DNA of 64,000 bases from Brachybacterium massiliense (GTDB lineage Bacteria; Actinomycetota; Actinomycetes; Actinomycetales; Dermabacteraceae). Both the position numbers and the translations under genes were made by a program. Below, one piece after another: positions 55,060-63,979 of this stretch (its first letter is position 1; every line of letters starts with the position of its first letter). The notes under the pieces were generated by a model, which was not told the DNA's origin, searched no databases, and saw nothing but the letters and a program-made list of their open reading frames with translations. Location of the stretch: the NCBI RefSeq assembly GCF_900184245.1, contig NZ_FXXB01000006.1, forward strand, positions 372,001 through 436,000, read 5' to 3'.

Positions 55060-56914
55060 TCGCTCCCTGCCCCGTCTCCACGAAGCACCCGACGGGACCC
55101 GCTACCGGGATCTGAACGGCAACGGCCGGATGGATCCCTACGAGGACCCGCGCCGCAGCCCTGAGGAGCGCGCCGCGGACCTGCTGGGCCGCCTTTCCCT
55201 CGAGGAGAAGGTGGGCTTGATGTTCCACACCGTCATCGAGACCGGGCCGGAGGGGACGCTGCTCGAGGGCCCCGGCGCGATCTCGAAGTCCGGCACCGAG
55301 CAGGTGGTGCTCGGCAAGCACATGAACCACTTCAACATCCACGGCCTGGCCAGCGCGCAGGATGCGGCTCGCTGGCAGAACCGGCTCCAGCAGCTGGCCG
55401 AGCAGGCCCCGCACGGCATCCCCGTGACGATCTCGACCGACCCCCGTCACGGCGGCGCGCAGAACGCCGGCACCTCGTGGGCCACCTCGTTCTTCTCCCT
55501 GTGGCCCGAGCCGCTCGGCCTCGGTGCGCTCGACGACGAGGAGCTGGTGCGGGACTGGGCGCGCACCGTGCGGCGCGAGTACACCGCCGTCGGCATCCGG
55601 GCGGGCCTGCACCCCGTCGCGGATCTTGCCACCGAGCCTCGCTGGGCCCGGCAGCGCGAATGCTTCGGCCAGGATCCCGAGCTGGTCTCCCGCCTGGTGG
55701 CCGCGGCCCTGGACGGGCTGCACGGGGGGCAGGACGAGCCGGCCGTGCAGACCACGATCAAGCACTTCCCGGGGGCCGGCCCGCAGAAGGACGGCGAGGA
55801 CGCGCACTTCCCCTACGGTCGGGACCAGGTCTACCCGGGAGGGCGGTTCGAGGACCACCTCCTGCCCTTCCGGACGGCCATCGCCCAGGGGACCGACGCG
55901 ATCATGCCGTACTACGGCCGCCCCCTGGGGCTCGAGATCGACGGCGAGGCGATCGAGGAGGTGGGATTCGGCTTCAACCGGCAGATCCTCACCGGACTGC
56001 TGCGCGAGGAGCTCGGCTTCGACGGCGTGATCGTCAGCGACTGGGAGCTGGTGTGCGACAACCACGTCGGCGACCAGGTGCTCCCCGCTCGTGCCTGGGG
56101 CGTCGAGGAGCTCACGCCCCACCAGCGCATCCAGCGCATCCTCGAGGCCGGTGCGGACCAGTTCGGCGGTGAGGAGTGCACCGAGCTGCTGCTCGACCTC
56201 GTGCGCGAGGGGAGCGTCAGCGAGCAGCGGGTCACCGACTCCGCCCGCCGCCTGCTGCGGGTGAAGTTCCGCCTGGGCCTGTTCGACGACCCCTATGTCG
56301 ACGAGTCCGCCGCCGCCCATCTCGTCGGCACCCTCGAGGCGCGAGAGCGAGGGCACCGGGCGCAGGCCCGCAGCGTGGTGGTCCTGCACGACGACGGCGG
56401 GATGCTCCCGCTCGGGAGCTCCGGCCAGCGCCTGCGGATCTACGCCGAGGGACTGCCCGACGAGGTCATCGCGACGCTGGGGGAGCAGGTCCCGCATCCC
56501 TCGCAGGCCGACCTCGCGCTGCTGCGGATCGGCGCACCCTTCCAGCCGCGCGATGACCTGTTCCTCGAGGCCTGGTTCCACCAGGGCGATCTCGAGCACC
56601 CGCCCGGGCTCGCGCACCGGCTTCAGAGGATCCGGGCGGCCTGCCCGCTGATCCTGGACGTGGACCTCGACCGGGCGGCGGTGCTCACCGGCATCGTCGA
56701 GCACTGCGACGCGCTCACCGGGAGCTTCGGCGTCTCCGGCGCGGCCTGGGTCGATGCGCTCACCGGGCGGATCCCGGCGCGGGGACGCCTGCCGATCGAT
56801 CTGCCGCGCTCGATGGAGGCGGTCCGGGCCGCGCCCGAGGACGTCCCCGGCGGGACGGAGGATCCCCTGTACCCGTGCGGGCACGGGATCATGCTGGACG
56901 ACGCTGAGCGCTGA
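55046..56914 (+). CDS. Glycoside hydrolase family 3 protein (beta-glucosidase-like)
   Basis: Cytosolic (no signal peptide) GH3 enzyme of 622 residues. An unusual N-terminal loop RDLNGNGRMDPYED (residues 21-34) resembles a calcium-binding EF-hand/dockerin loop. The TIM-barrel domain carries GIPVTISTDPRHGGAQ, TTIKHFPGAG (His240), and the nucleophile Asp332 in GFDGVIVSDWELV. The second domain (residues about 400-600) includes ARSVVVLHDDGGMLPLG and the closing PLYPCGHGIM. Probably splits imported oligosaccharides into monosaccharides. Linkage cannot be read. The GTG at 55046 overlaps the previous gene by 14 bases and follows AGGAGG. Confidence 0.85.
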   Translation: MPTADRSLPRLHEAPDGTRYRDLNGNGRMDPYEDPRRSPEERAADLLGRLSLEEKVGLMFHTVIETGPEGTLLEGPGAISKSGTEQVVLGKHMNHFNIHGLASAQDAARWQNRLQQLAEQAPHGIPVTISTDPRHGGAQNAGTSWATSFFSLWPEPLGLGALDDEELVRDWARTVRREYTAVGIRAGLHPVADLATEPRWARQRECFGQDPELVSRLVAAALDGLHGGQDEPAVQTTIKHFPGAGPQKDGEDAHFPYGRDQVYPGGRFEDHLLPFRTAIAQGTDAIMPYYGRPLGLEIDGEAIEEVGFGFNRQILTGLLREELGFDGVIVSDWELVCDNHVGDQVLPARAWGVEELTPHQRIQRILEAGADQFGGEECTELLLDLVREGSVSEQRVTDSARRLLRVKFRLGLFDDPYVDESAAAHLVGTLEARERGHRAQARSVVVLHDDGGMLPLGSSGQRLRIYAEGLPDEVIATLGEQVPHPSQADLALLRIGAPFQPRDDLFLEAWFHQGDLEHPPGLAHRLQRIRAACPLILDVDLDRAAVLTGIVEHCDALTGSFGVSGAAWVDALTGRIPARGRLPIDLPRSMEAVRAAPEDVPGGTEDPLYPCGHGIMLDDAER

Positions 56915-57322
56915 TCAGCGCGCGGCGTCGGACTCCGCCGGAGCCTTCGACGTCGCGCGCGGGGCGCGCTCGGCGCGGGTGAGATAGAGCGCGAGCGCAC
57001 GCCAGCCGAGCATCAGCACACCGGTCACGACGGCGGTGACGATGACGAAGGACACCTCGGTGCCGGCGCTGAACAGGGTGCGCAGCGCCATCGCGGTCGC
57101 GAGGGTGATCGCCCACACGAACACCCCGTGCGGCCAGAGGCGGAAGGGCGCGCGCCAGGCACGGATCGCGAGATGGCCCAGCAGCACGCCCACGGCGAAG
57201 GGCCACCCCACCAGGAGCACGTTCTGCGAGGTCAGCGGCGTGCCGTGCTGGATCATGCCGATTCCGACGAACAGCAGGACGATCAGCAGGTCGCCGACGA
57301 GGGCACCGAGGGAGCGGAACAT
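56915..57322 (-). CDS. DUF3054 membrane protein
   Basis: Four-helix membrane protein of 135 residues: MFRSLGALVGDLLIVLLFVG, VLLVGWPFAVGVLLGHLAIR, WPHGVFVWAITLATAMALRT and FVIVTAVVTGVLMLGWRALA. The W.hG..vW..t...GM.LR-like pattern defines DUF3054. Function unknown. The start at 57322 lies 6 bases after TACCCT. A GTG 72 bases upstream is less likely. Its stop abuts the GH3 stop with no spacer (TGATCA), so the genes converge exactly. Confidence 0.75.
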   Translation of the reverse strand: MFRSLGALVGDLLIVLLFVGIGMIQHGTPLTSQNVLLVGWPFAVGVLLGHLAIRAWRAPFRLWPHGVFVWAITLATAMALRTLFSAGTEVSFVIVTAVVTGVLMLGWRALALYLTRAERAPRATSKAPAESDAAR

Positions 57323-57328
57323 GGCGTC

Positions 57329-57334
57329 AGGGTA
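57329..57334 (-). promoter_or_regulatory. -10 hexamer TACCCT for leaderless DUF3054 gene
   Basis: TACCCT (minus strand) ends 6 bases before the ATG at 57322 and supports that start. Confidence 0.45.
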
Positions 57335-57459
57335 CTGCCGCCCGCTGAGCGCGGCGCGGGCCCGGTCCAGGCCTGTGAAGGGCGCCACGGACACGCCCTC
57401 GCGGGCCCTTTGAAGCGTCCCCGCGGCGGACGGGAAGGCCGCGCTCCCACGCCGCGAAC

Positions 57460-57465
57460 TACCAT
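57460..57465 (+). promoter_or_regulatory. -10 hexamer TACCAT for leaderless hisC operon
   Basis: TACCAT ends 7 bases before the ATG at 57473. It gives the hisC-hisB-hisH-priA unit its own promoter, independent of hisD. Confidence 0.45.
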
Positions 57466-57472
57466 GGTGCCC

Positions 57473-58606
57473 ATGTCAGCGAACCCTGCGTCGACCCTCG
57501 AGAACACCGTGCTGCCCGCCCCGCGGGACGGCATCGCGCACGCCGCACCCTACGGCGCCCCGCAGCTCGAGGTCGCCCATGCGCTGAACGTGAACGAGAA
57601 CCCCTACGGACCCTCCGCGGAGCTCGCCGCGGCCATCGGCGCCGCCGCCACGCAGGCCGCGCTCGGCCTGAACCGGTATCCCGACCGCGAGGCCCTCGGC
57701 CTGCGCGCGGATCTCGGTGCCTACCTCGCCGAGGAGTCCGGGATCCCGGCACCGGCGGCGGAGTCCGTCTGGGCCGCCAACGGCTCGAACGAGATCATGC
57801 ACCAGCTGCTGCTCGCCTACGGCGGCCCCGGCCGCACCGCGCTGGGCTTCACCCCGCACTACTCGATGTACCCCGAGTACGGCCGTGACACCTACACCGG
57901 CTGGGTCACCGCCGAGCGGGGCCCGGCCCCCGAGTTCGCGCTGAGCGCCGAGGCCGTCGTCGAGGCGATCACCCGGCACCGCCCCGACATCGTGGTGCTC
58001 ACCTCCCCGAACAACCCCACCGGCACCGCCCTCGACCTCGACGTCGTCGAGGCCGCGGCGACCGCGCTCGCGGCCACGCGCGGCCTGCTGGTGGTCGACG
58101 AGGCCTACGGCGAGTTCCGCCGTGACGGCGTCCCCAGCGCCCTCACCCTCCTGCCCGCGCACCGCAACCTCGTGGTCACCCGCACCATGTCCAAGGCCTT
58201 CGCCCTGGCCGGTGCACGCCTGGGGTATTTCGTCGCCGATCCCGCGATCGTGGACACCGTGCGGGTGGTGCGCCTGCCCTACCACCTCTCCGCCGTGACC
58301 CAGGCCGTGGCCCGCACCGCCCTCGCCCACAGCGAGGAGCTGCTGGGGAAGGTCGCGACGCTGCGCACCGAGCGCGACGCGCTGGCCGAGCACCTCGCGG
58401 GCCGCGGTCACGAGGTCGCCCCGTCGGACGCGAACTTCATCCTGTTCCGCACCTTCACCGACCGCGACGCGGTGTTCGAGGCCCTTCTCGAGCGCAGCGT
58501 CCTCGTCCGCGCCGTCGGCCCCGCCGGCTGGCTGCGGGTGTCCATCGGCACGCCGGAGGACAACACAGCATTCCGTACCGCCCTCGAGGAGGCCGACCCC
58601 CGATGA
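57473..58606 (+). CDS. hisC: Histidinol-phosphate aminotransferase
   Basis: PLP-dependent class I/II aminotransferase of 377 residues converting imidazole-acetol phosphate to histidinol phosphate. Signature pieces: [50 protein letters not shown], Asp209 in [11 protein letters not shown] (contacts the PLP nitrogen) and Lys241 in [17 protein letters not shown] (Schiff base). A late [11 protein letters not shown] closes the fold. First gene of the second his unit, with its own -10 hexamer. Its stop overlaps hisB by four bases (ATGA). An in-frame ATG nine bases upstream would place the start inside the -10. Confidence 0.94.
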   Translation: MSANPASTLENTVLPAPRDGIAHAAPYGAPQLEVAHALNVNENPYGPSAELAAAIGAAATQAALGLNRYPDREALGLRADLGAYLAEESGIPAPAAESVWAANGSNEIMHQLLLAYGGPGRTALGFTPHYSMYPEYGRDTYTGWVTAERGPAPEFALSAEAVVEAITRHRPDIVVLTSPNNPTGTALDLDVVEAAATALAATRGLLVVDEAYGEFRRDGVPSALTLLPAHRNLVVTRTMSKAFALAGARLGYFVADPAIVDTVRVVRLPYHLSAVTQAVARTALAHSEELLGKVATLRTERDALAEHLAGRGHEVAPSDANFILFRTFTDRDAVFEALLERSVLVRAVGPAGWLRVSIGTPEDNTAFRTALEEADPR

Positions 58607-59232
58607 CCGACACCCAGAGCCCCGCCGCCCGCCCGGCACGCACCGCGACGATCAGCCGCACCACCCGTGAGTCCTCGATCGAGCTGACCCTCGACATCGA
58701 CGGCACCGGCCAGGTGGACGTCTCCACCTCCGTGCCCTTCTTCGACCACATGCTCACGGCGCTGGGCACCCACGCCCGCTTCGACCTCACCGTCAAGGCC
58801 ACCGGGGACGTGCACATCGACGCCCACCACACCGTCGAGGACACCGCGATCGTGCTCGGCCAGGCGCTGCGCGAGGCGCTCGGCGACAAGAAGGGCATCG
58901 CCCGCTTCGGTGACGCGCTGGTGCCGCTGGACGAGTCCCTCGCCCAGGCCGTGGTGGACCTCTCCGGGCGCCCCTACTGCGTCCACTCGGGCGAGAGCGA
59001 GGCCCAGGCGCTGCACCTGATCGGCGGGCACTTCACCGGCTCGCTGACCCGCCACGTCTTCGAGTCGCTCGCCCACCATGCCGCGATCTGCCTGCACATC
59101 CGGCTGATCGAGGGCCGCGACCCCCACCACGTGGTCGAGGCCCAGTTCAAGGCCCTCGCCCGCGCGCTGCGCGCCGCCTGCGCCTACGATGACCGAGTCC
59201 TCGACGTCCCTTCGACCAAGGGAGCACTGTGA
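58603..59232 (+). CDS. hisB: Imidazoleglycerol-phosphate dehydratase
   Basis: Monofunctional dehydratase of 209 residues, with two related halves binding manganese. Metal motifs: [59 protein letters not shown] and [20 protein letters not shown]. Overlaps hisC (ATGA) and the next gene (GTGA), so it is translated as part of a coupled operon. Confidence 0.95.
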   Translation: MTDTQSPAARPARTATISRTTRESSIELTLDIDGTGQVDVSTSVPFFDHMLTALGTHARFDLTVKATGDVHIDAHHTVEDTAIVLGQALREALGDKKGIARFGDALVPLDESLAQAVVDLSGRPYCVHSGESEAQALHLIGGHFTGSLTRHVFESLAHHAAICLHIRLIEGRDPHHVVEAQFKALARALRAACAYDDRVLDVPSTKGAL

Positions 59233-59858
59233 GCACCGTCGACCCGGAGGATCCGCGCCAGGACGGCCCGGATCAGCAGCCGGAGGGCGCCGGACGCCCC
59301 TCGGACGACATCGATGCCGAGTTCGCCCGGATGATGGAGGGCATCTCCCTCGAGGAGGACGCCCCGCTGACCGTCGAGGACGTCCTCACCGACGGCGGCG
59401 AGGACCAGGAGCCCAGCATCGCCGTGATCGCGACCTCCGTCGCCACCGCGAAGGCGCTGGCCGGCGTGGTCCGGCTGGGACGCGAGGCCCGCACCGACGG
59501 GATCGACATCCCCGTCGGCACCCGCACCCATGACACCTCCACCGGCGCGATCGCCGTGGGCCCGCTCGCCGAGACCGCCGCGCACGATCTCGCCGCGATC
59601 GCCTCGACCGCGCTGCAGCGCAACGGCATCGTGCTGTTCTGGCGCCGAGGCGACCGCATGACCGCCACCCGGTACAAGAATGGTGAGCGCGGCGAGGACA
59701 TCTCGCCCGCGATCGTGCTGGGCGCCGTCGACGACCTGGTCGAGGAGCTGCTGCTGGGCGCCACCGGCGTCGACGAGCTGGGGGAGGGGCTGGACCCCGC
59801 GGCCCTCAGCCGCACCGAGGCGCTCGCCTGGATCGCCTCCGGGAAGAAGCGGAAGTGA
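59229..59858 (+). CDS. Hypothetical protein embedded in the his operon
   Basis: Protein of 209 residues lying between hisB and hisH with GTGA overlaps on both sides. An acidic, disordered N-terminus of about 60 residues ([20 protein letters not shown]) precedes an alpha/beta region: [60 protein letters not shown] and [20 protein letters not shown]. It ends with a basic SGKKRK tail. No enzyme motif recognised. Such a gene is common at this position in Micrococcales as far as I recall, but its function is unknown. Confidence 0.75.
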   Translation: MSTVDPEDPRQDGPDQQPEGAGRPSDDIDAEFARMMEGISLEEDAPLTVEDVLTDGGEDQEPSIAVIATSVATAKALAGVVRLGREARTDGIDIPVGTRTHDTSTGAIAVGPLAETAAHDLAAIASTALQRNGIVLFWRRGDRMTATRYKNGERGEDISPAIVLGAVDDLVEELLLGATGVDELGEGLDPAALSRTEALAWIASGKKRK

Positions 59859-60535
59859 CGGCGGGACAGGCCCTGCCCGCCGCCCGCGTCGTCGTCCTCG
59901 ACCACGGCTCCGGCAACGTCCGCTCGGTGGTCCGTGCGCTCGAGGCCGCCGGGGCACGCGTCGAGCTGACCGCGGACCGCGAAGCCGCCCTCACCGCCGA
60001 TGGTCTGGTCGTCCCCGGCGTCGGCGCCTTCGCCGCGACTCTCGAGCAGATCCAGTCCGTGGGCGGGGACCGGCTGATCGAGCGCCGACTCGCCGGCGGC
60101 CGCCCGGTGCTCGGCATCTGCGTGGGACTGCAGGTCATGTTCGACGCCGGCGACGAGCACGGGGAGCGCACCCGGGGCCTGGCGCAGTGGCCCGGCGAGG
60201 TCACCCGCCTCGAGGCGGACGTCGTCCCCCACATGGGCTGGAACACCGTCGAGGTCGCCGAGGGCAGCACCCTGTTCGAGGGCCTCGCCGAGGAGCGCTT
60301 CTACTTCGTCCACTCCTACGCCGCGCGCCGCTGGGAGATGGAGCAGATCGGCTCGCTGCTCGCACCGCGCGTGACCTGGTCCGAGCACGGAGGCGACCGC
60401 TTCATCGCCGCCGTCGAGAACGGGGCGCTGACCGCCACCCAGTTCCACCCGGAGAAGTCCGGCGAGGCCGGTGCCCGGCTGCTCGCGAACTGGCTGCGCA
60501 CCCTCCCCCGCTACAACGCGGAGGAGACCGCATGA
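59855..60535 (+). CDS. hisH: Imidazole glycerol phosphate synthase glutaminase subunit
   Basis: Class I glutamine amidotransferase of 226 residues supplying ammonia to HisF. Nucleophile Cys89 in [14 protein letters not shown], the triad completed by His198 and Glu200 in [25 protein letters not shown] holds the oxyanion region. The partner hisF is not in the window. The GTG at 59855 overlaps the upstream gene (GTGA), and its own stop overlaps the 52-residue gene (ATGA). Confidence 0.94.
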   Translation: MTAGQALPAARVVVLDHGSGNVRSVVRALEAAGARVELTADREAALTADGLVVPGVGAFAATLEQIQSVGGDRLIERRLAGGRPVLGICVGLQVMFDAGDEHGERTRGLAQWPGEVTRLEADVVPHMGWNTVEVAEGSTLFEGLAEERFYFVHSYAARRWEMEQIGSLLAPRVTWSEHGGDRFIAAVENGALTATQFHPEKSGEAGARLLANWLRTLPRYNAEETA

Positions 60536-60690
60536 TCGGCGCCTTCGTGATGCTGTTCGTCGGCGGAGCCCTCGTGGGCGGCGCCTACTCCTTCTTCCGC
60601 TCGAAGAAGCCCTGGTGGTCGGTCGCAGCGCTCGGCGTCATCGGCGTGATCTGCCTCGGCCTGTCCTTCTGGACCCTCCAGAACCTCTGA
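60532..60690 (+). CDS. 52-residue two-TM protein in the his operon
   Basis: Small membrane protein: [20 protein letters not shown], then a short basic loop [10 protein letters not shown] and a second helix [20 protein letters not shown]. The ATG overlaps the hisH stop in ATGA. 54 bases with a ribosome site (AGGAGG) separate it from priA. The clean start/stop coupling and membrane composition make it a real gene. No known function. Confidence 0.7.
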   Translation: MIGAFVMLFVGGALVGGAYSFFRSKKPWWSVAALGVIGVICLGLSFWTLQNL

Positions 60691-60744
60691 TCCTCGCGCG
60701 CCCCGGCGCGCCCCATCCCGCACCATCTGCCAGGAGGCACCCCT

Positions 60745-61479
60745 ATGACCGCTCCCGTGCTCGAGCTGCTCCCCGCCGTCGACGTGCAGGACGGCCAGGC
60801 CGTCCGACTCGTCCAGGGCGAGGCCGGCACCGAAACCGCCTACGGCGCACCCCTGGACGCCGCCCTCGCCTTCCAGGAGGGAGGTGCGAGCTGGCTGCAC
60901 CTGGTCGACCTCGACGCCGCCTTCGGGCGCGGCAGCAACTCCTCGCTGCTGGCCGAGGTGGTCTCCGCCGTGGACATGAACGTCGAGCTCTCCGGCGGGA
61001 TCCGCGATGACGAGTCCCTGGCCGCGGCCCTCGCCACCGGCTGCCGACGCGTCAACCTCGGCACAGCCGCGCTCGAGAACCCCGAGTGGACCGCCGAGGT
61101 GCTCGCCGAGCACGGCGACCGCATCGCCGTCGGCCTCGACGTGCGCGGCACCACCCTCGCCGCCCGCGGCTGGACCCGCGAGGGCGGCGACCTCTGGGAG
61201 ACCCTCGAGCGTCTGAACGATGCCGGCTGCCAGCGCTACGTCGTCACCGACGTCACCAAGGACGGCACCCTGCGCGGCCCGAACCTCGAGCTGCTGCGTG
61301 AGGTCTGCTCCCGCACCGACGCCAAGGTGGTCGCCTCCGGCGGCATCTCCTCCCTCGAGGACCTGCGCGCCCTCCGCGAGCTGGTGCCCGAGGGTGTCGA
61401 GGGCGCGATCGTCGGAAAGGCCCTGTACGCGCAGGCGTTCACGATGGGCGAGGCGCTCGACGTCGCGGGTCGCCCGTGA
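60745..61479 (+). CDS. priA: Phosphoribosyl isomerase (HisA / PriA type)
   Basis: TIM-barrel isomerase of 244 residues acting on ProFAR. The first catalytic aspartate is Asp13 in [18 protein letters not shown], and the second lies in [37 protein letters not shown] and IAVGLDVRG are phosphate-binding and barrel strands. Actinobacterial PriA also does the TrpF step when trpF is missing. This cannot be decided from the window. Strong AGGAGG before the ATG. The stop overlaps the next gene in GTGA. Confidence 0.92.
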   Translation: MTAPVLELLPAVDVQDGQAVRLVQGEAGTETAYGAPLDAALAFQEGGASWLHLVDLDAAFGRGSNSSLLAEVVSAVDMNVELSGGIRDDESLAAALATGCRRVNLGTAALENPEWTAEVLAEHGDRIAVGLDVRGTTLAARGWTREGGDLWETLERLNDAGCQRYVVTDVTKDGTLRGPNLELLREVCSRTDAKVVASGGISSLEDLRALRELVPEGVEGAIVGKALYAQAFTMGEALDVAGRP

Positions 61480-62315
61480 CCCCGGGGCGGGACCGCGTCC
61501 CCGAGCCCGAGACCTCCTCGAGCGAGCAGGTCCGCCGCACGCTGCCCGCCCACTTCCGGGAGAAGTCCCCGCTCACGGACACCGCCGGCGTGTCCTGGGA
61601 GGGGCGCGACTACCCCGTCAGCCCCTTCCCCGGCGATGACGGCTCCGTCCCTGCCGAGCTGGCCGCCGCGCTGCGCGCCCACCGCGCCGGCGAGGATGCG
61701 GACCGAGAGCAGCTGGTCGCCGCGCTCGCGCAGGCCCGGGTGCTGGTGCCGATCATGGCGGTCGCGACCGAGACCGGCACCACCGCGCACGGCCTGACCG
61801 GGGACAACGGCGCGGACATGGCGATGGTCTCGATCACCGCGCCCGACGGCACCACCGTGCTGCCGCTGTTCACCTCCGTGGCATCGCTCAGTGCCTGGCG
61901 CAGCGATGCCCGGCCGGTGCCGGTGGTCGCGCCGCAGGCCGCGCAGGCCGCGGTGCAGGAGGGCTGCACCGCCCTGCTGCTGGATCCCGCGACGTCGAGC
62001 GAGGAGGGTGGCCCGATCCTGCTGCCGCGCTCGGTGCTGTGGGCTCTCGCGCAGGGCCGCACCTGGATCCCCCCGCACCGCGACCCCGAGGTCGCGGCGG
62101 TGCTGGATCAGGTGGCGCAGCGCTCGCCCGAGGCGGTCACCGGCCTGGTGGCCCGTTCCGGGCAGCGCGCCGAGGTGGATCTGCACCTGCAGCTGCTGCC
62201 GGGCCTCACCGCATCGGCGGTGCGCGAGGTGGTCGATGGCGTGACGGCGCAGCTCGCGCAGGAGCAGATCGTCGCCGAGCGGATCAGCTCGATGCGGCTG
62301 GTGCTCGGCTCCTGA
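61476..62315 (+). CDS. SseB family protein
   Basis: Cytosolic protein of 279 residues with an SseB N-terminal-like domain (residues about 60-160: [72 protein letters not shown]) and a C-terminal alpha/beta domain with [20 protein letters not shown]. Consistently placed next to hisA/priA and upstream of infC in many actinobacteria. Role unknown. GTG start coupled to priA. Confidence 0.85.
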   Translation: MTPGRDRVPEPETSSSEQVRRTLPAHFREKSPLTDTAGVSWEGRDYPVSPFPGDDGSVPAELAAALRAHRAGEDADREQLVAALAQARVLVPIMAVATETGTTAHGLTGDNGADMAMVSITAPDGTTVLPLFTSVASLSAWRSDARPVPVVAPQAAQAAVQEGCTALLLDPATSSEEGGPILLPRSVLWALAQGRTWIPPHRDPEVAAVLDQVAQRSPEAVTGLVARSGQRAEVDLHLQLLPGLTASAVREVVDGVTAQLAQEQIVAERISSMRLVLGS

Positions 62316-62330
62316 GCCGCGCCGGCCGCC

Positions 62331-62350
62331 GCCGGGTCAGGAGACCCGGC
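62331..62350. terminator. Possible bidirectional terminator between sseB and DUF1844 genes
   Basis: GCCGGGT (62331-62337) and ACCCGGC (62344-62350) form a 7-pair stem with a 6-base loop that overlaps the DUF1844 stop. Outer CCGGCC/GGCCGG words can extend it. Confidence 0.4.
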
Positions 62351-62717
62351 CGGTGAACTTCTCGCCGGGCGCCTGACCGGGCTCGTCCGGGAAGGGCAGC
62401 GCTTCGGCGAAGGCCAGCTGCAGGGAGCGCAGCCCATCGCGCAGCGAGCGGGCATGCTCGTTCCCGATCTCGGGCGCCGCTGCGGTGACCAGGCCGGCCA
62501 GCGCGTTGATCAGCTTCCGTGCCTCGGCGAGGTCCTGGTACTGCCCGGTCGCCTCGTCCTCCGCGAGACCCACCTTCACCGCGGCGGCGCTCATCAGGTG
62601 CACGCAGGCAGAGGTGATGATCTCCACCGAGGACACCTCGGCGATGTCCCGCAGCTCCTCACCGCCGGAGACCTGGTGCTGGTGGCCGTCGTGGTCGTGG
62701 GTCTGGTTCTCGTTCAC
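62337..62717 (-). CDS. DUF1844 protein
   Basis: Small acidic cytosolic protein of 126 residues. A histidine-rich start (MNENQTHDHDGHQHQVSGGE) may bind metal. The domain ELRDIAEVSSVEIITSACVH to LAEARKLINALAGLVTAAAP is the DUF1844 helical core, with conserved LM..A....GL. In actinobacteria it usually sits next to infC, as here. Function unknown. Weak ribosome site. Confidence 0.85.
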   Translation of the reverse strand: MNENQTHDHDGHQHQVSGGEELRDIAEVSSVEIITSACVHLMSAAAVKVGLAEDEATGQYQDLAEARKLINALAGLVTAAAPEIGNEHARSLRDGLRSLQLAFAEALPFPDEPGQAPGEKFTGRVS

Positions 62718-62782
62718 GTGTGGGCACGTCCTTCGTGGGTGGGCGCTCCCCGGCGGGGAGCCTGCTGGGGTCCGTGGTGCGC

Positions 62783-63700
62783 TCAGGCGTCCACGGGGAG
62801 GGTCCCGCTCTCGTCCAGTGCGCTGAACCGGACGGTCAGACCGGTGGGGTCGGTGCCGATCGGGACGTCGTACACCTTGTGGAAGACCTCGGTCGTCCCG
62901 GGGCTGACCACACCATAGGGGAGGCTCGAGGCCACGTGGACCAGCCCCGCCTCGGAATGGGGGAGATGCTCCTCGCCCTCGGCGGTCTCGAGGCTGATCG
63001 AGGAGTCGACCATCACCGGGGCGTCGCTGTCGTTGGCGACCTCGAAGACCACGATCACGAACTCGCCCTCGGGTTCGAGGGCGTCGTTCTGCCCGCCCAC
63101 GCTGCGCACCCCCGTCTCGGTGCTGACCTCGGTGAGGGTGACGCCGGCGATCTCGACCCGCCCGGGGCCGGCGGAGTCGGCCGAGGCGGGATCCTCCTCG
63201 GTGACGGGAGCGCCGGACGCGGCGGGCTCGGCGGGGGAGAGCGCCCGGTAGGCGAGCACGCCGCCGCCGAGGACGATCGCCAGCAGCAGCGCTGCGGCCA
63301 CCGCGAACCCGGTGATCAGCAGACCTCGATGCCGGGAGCGCACCTGAGCGGGCTCCGGGGCGGGCGCGGGTCGACGATTGGGGCGGGCCGGCCGGGGCGG
63401 AGGGGTCGGGAACCCCTCGGGCACCGGACGCAGCACGGCCCGCGGGGCGGTGCGCATCCCTGTGACCGGGTCGATCTGAGGGGTGACCTGCGGATCCTTG
63501 GAGGGGTCCTCGGTGCCGGAGTCCGCGGCCTGCGGGCCGTCATCCCCCGCGGCGGGCAGGGGCTCGGCGCCGTAGTCGTAGTCGCGCGCGTGCTCCTCCG
63601 TGGGCGCGGGCGGGGGGCTCTGCGCGGAGGGGCTGTGCGGTGCGGCGGGCCCGGGACGGGGCTGTGCGCCCTCGCCGGAGGCGTCGCGATCGGTTCCCAC
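62783..63700 (-). CDS. Membrane-anchored hypothetical protein (proline-rich cytosolic part, DUF4352-like outside domain)
   Basis: Protein of 305 residues. Residues 1-125 are a Pro/Ala/Gly-rich cytosolic region, then one helix GLLITGFAVAAALLLAIVLG, and an external domain of about 125 residues with GEFVIVVFEVANDSDAPVMV and GTTEVFHKVYDVPIGTDPTG. The latter reads like the beta-sandwich of DUF4352-type telokin/Ig-like proteins. The GTG at 63700 follows GAGGAG. Divergent from infC. Function unknown. Confidence 0.6.
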   Translation of the reverse strand: MGTDRDASGEGAQPRPGPAAPHSPSAQSPPPAPTEEHARDYDYGAEPLPAAGDDGPQAADSGTEDPSKDPQVTPQIDPVTGMRTAPRAVLRPVPEGFPTPPPRPARPNRRPAPAPEPAQVRSRHRGLLITGFAVAAALLLAIVLGGGVLAYRALSPAEPAASGAPVTEEDPASADSAGPGRVEIAGVTLTEVSTETGVRSVGGQNDALEPEGEFVIVVFEVANDSDAPVMVDSSISLETAEGEEHLPHSEAGLVHVASSLPYGVVSPGTTEVFHKVYDVPIGTDPTGLTVRFSALDESGTLPVDA

Positions 63701-63746
63701 CCATGCTCCTCGCTGGTCGCGGCGTGCGGACGCGATGCACATCACC

Positions 63747-63774
63747 TGGACGACGGCCGCGCTCCTGCTAGGAT
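63747..63774 (+). promoter_or_regulatory. Promoter of the infC operon
   Basis: TGGACG (63747-63752) and TAGGAT (63769-63774) are 16 bases apart. Predicted transcription start near 63781 gives a leader of about 200 bases before infC. Confidence 0.5.
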
Positions 63775-63914
63775 AGACGACTGGAACAGGTCGAAACCCT
63801 CGTCATCCGTTCCGTCAAGTGGAGTCCCTTCCCACCTCGTGGCCTCACGGCCGCCAGGTCAGTATCGCAGCCAGGCAGCAGTGTCTGGTCCGCGCTGTCG
63901 CGCACGCACCCTGG

Positions 63915-63940
63915 GGCCTCCGCATGATCATGCGGGGGCC
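63915..63940 (+). promoter_or_regulatory. Attenuator-like hairpin in the infC leader
   Basis: GGCCTCCGCAT (63915-63925) and ATGCGGGGGCC (63930-63940) form 11 pairs with one G-U wobble around GATC, followed by TTCGTCGTCTTCC. Position 39 bases before the start codon suggests regulated termination or an r-protein-type leader control. Confidence 0.5.
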
Positions 63941-63979
63941 TTCGTCGTCTTCCGACTCGAAACAAGGTGAGGAGCCAAC

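Noticed and set aside
60745..61479. Calling priA a proven dual HisA/TrpF enzyme
   Set aside because: Dual function depends on absence of trpF in the genome and on specific residues that cannot be verified here.
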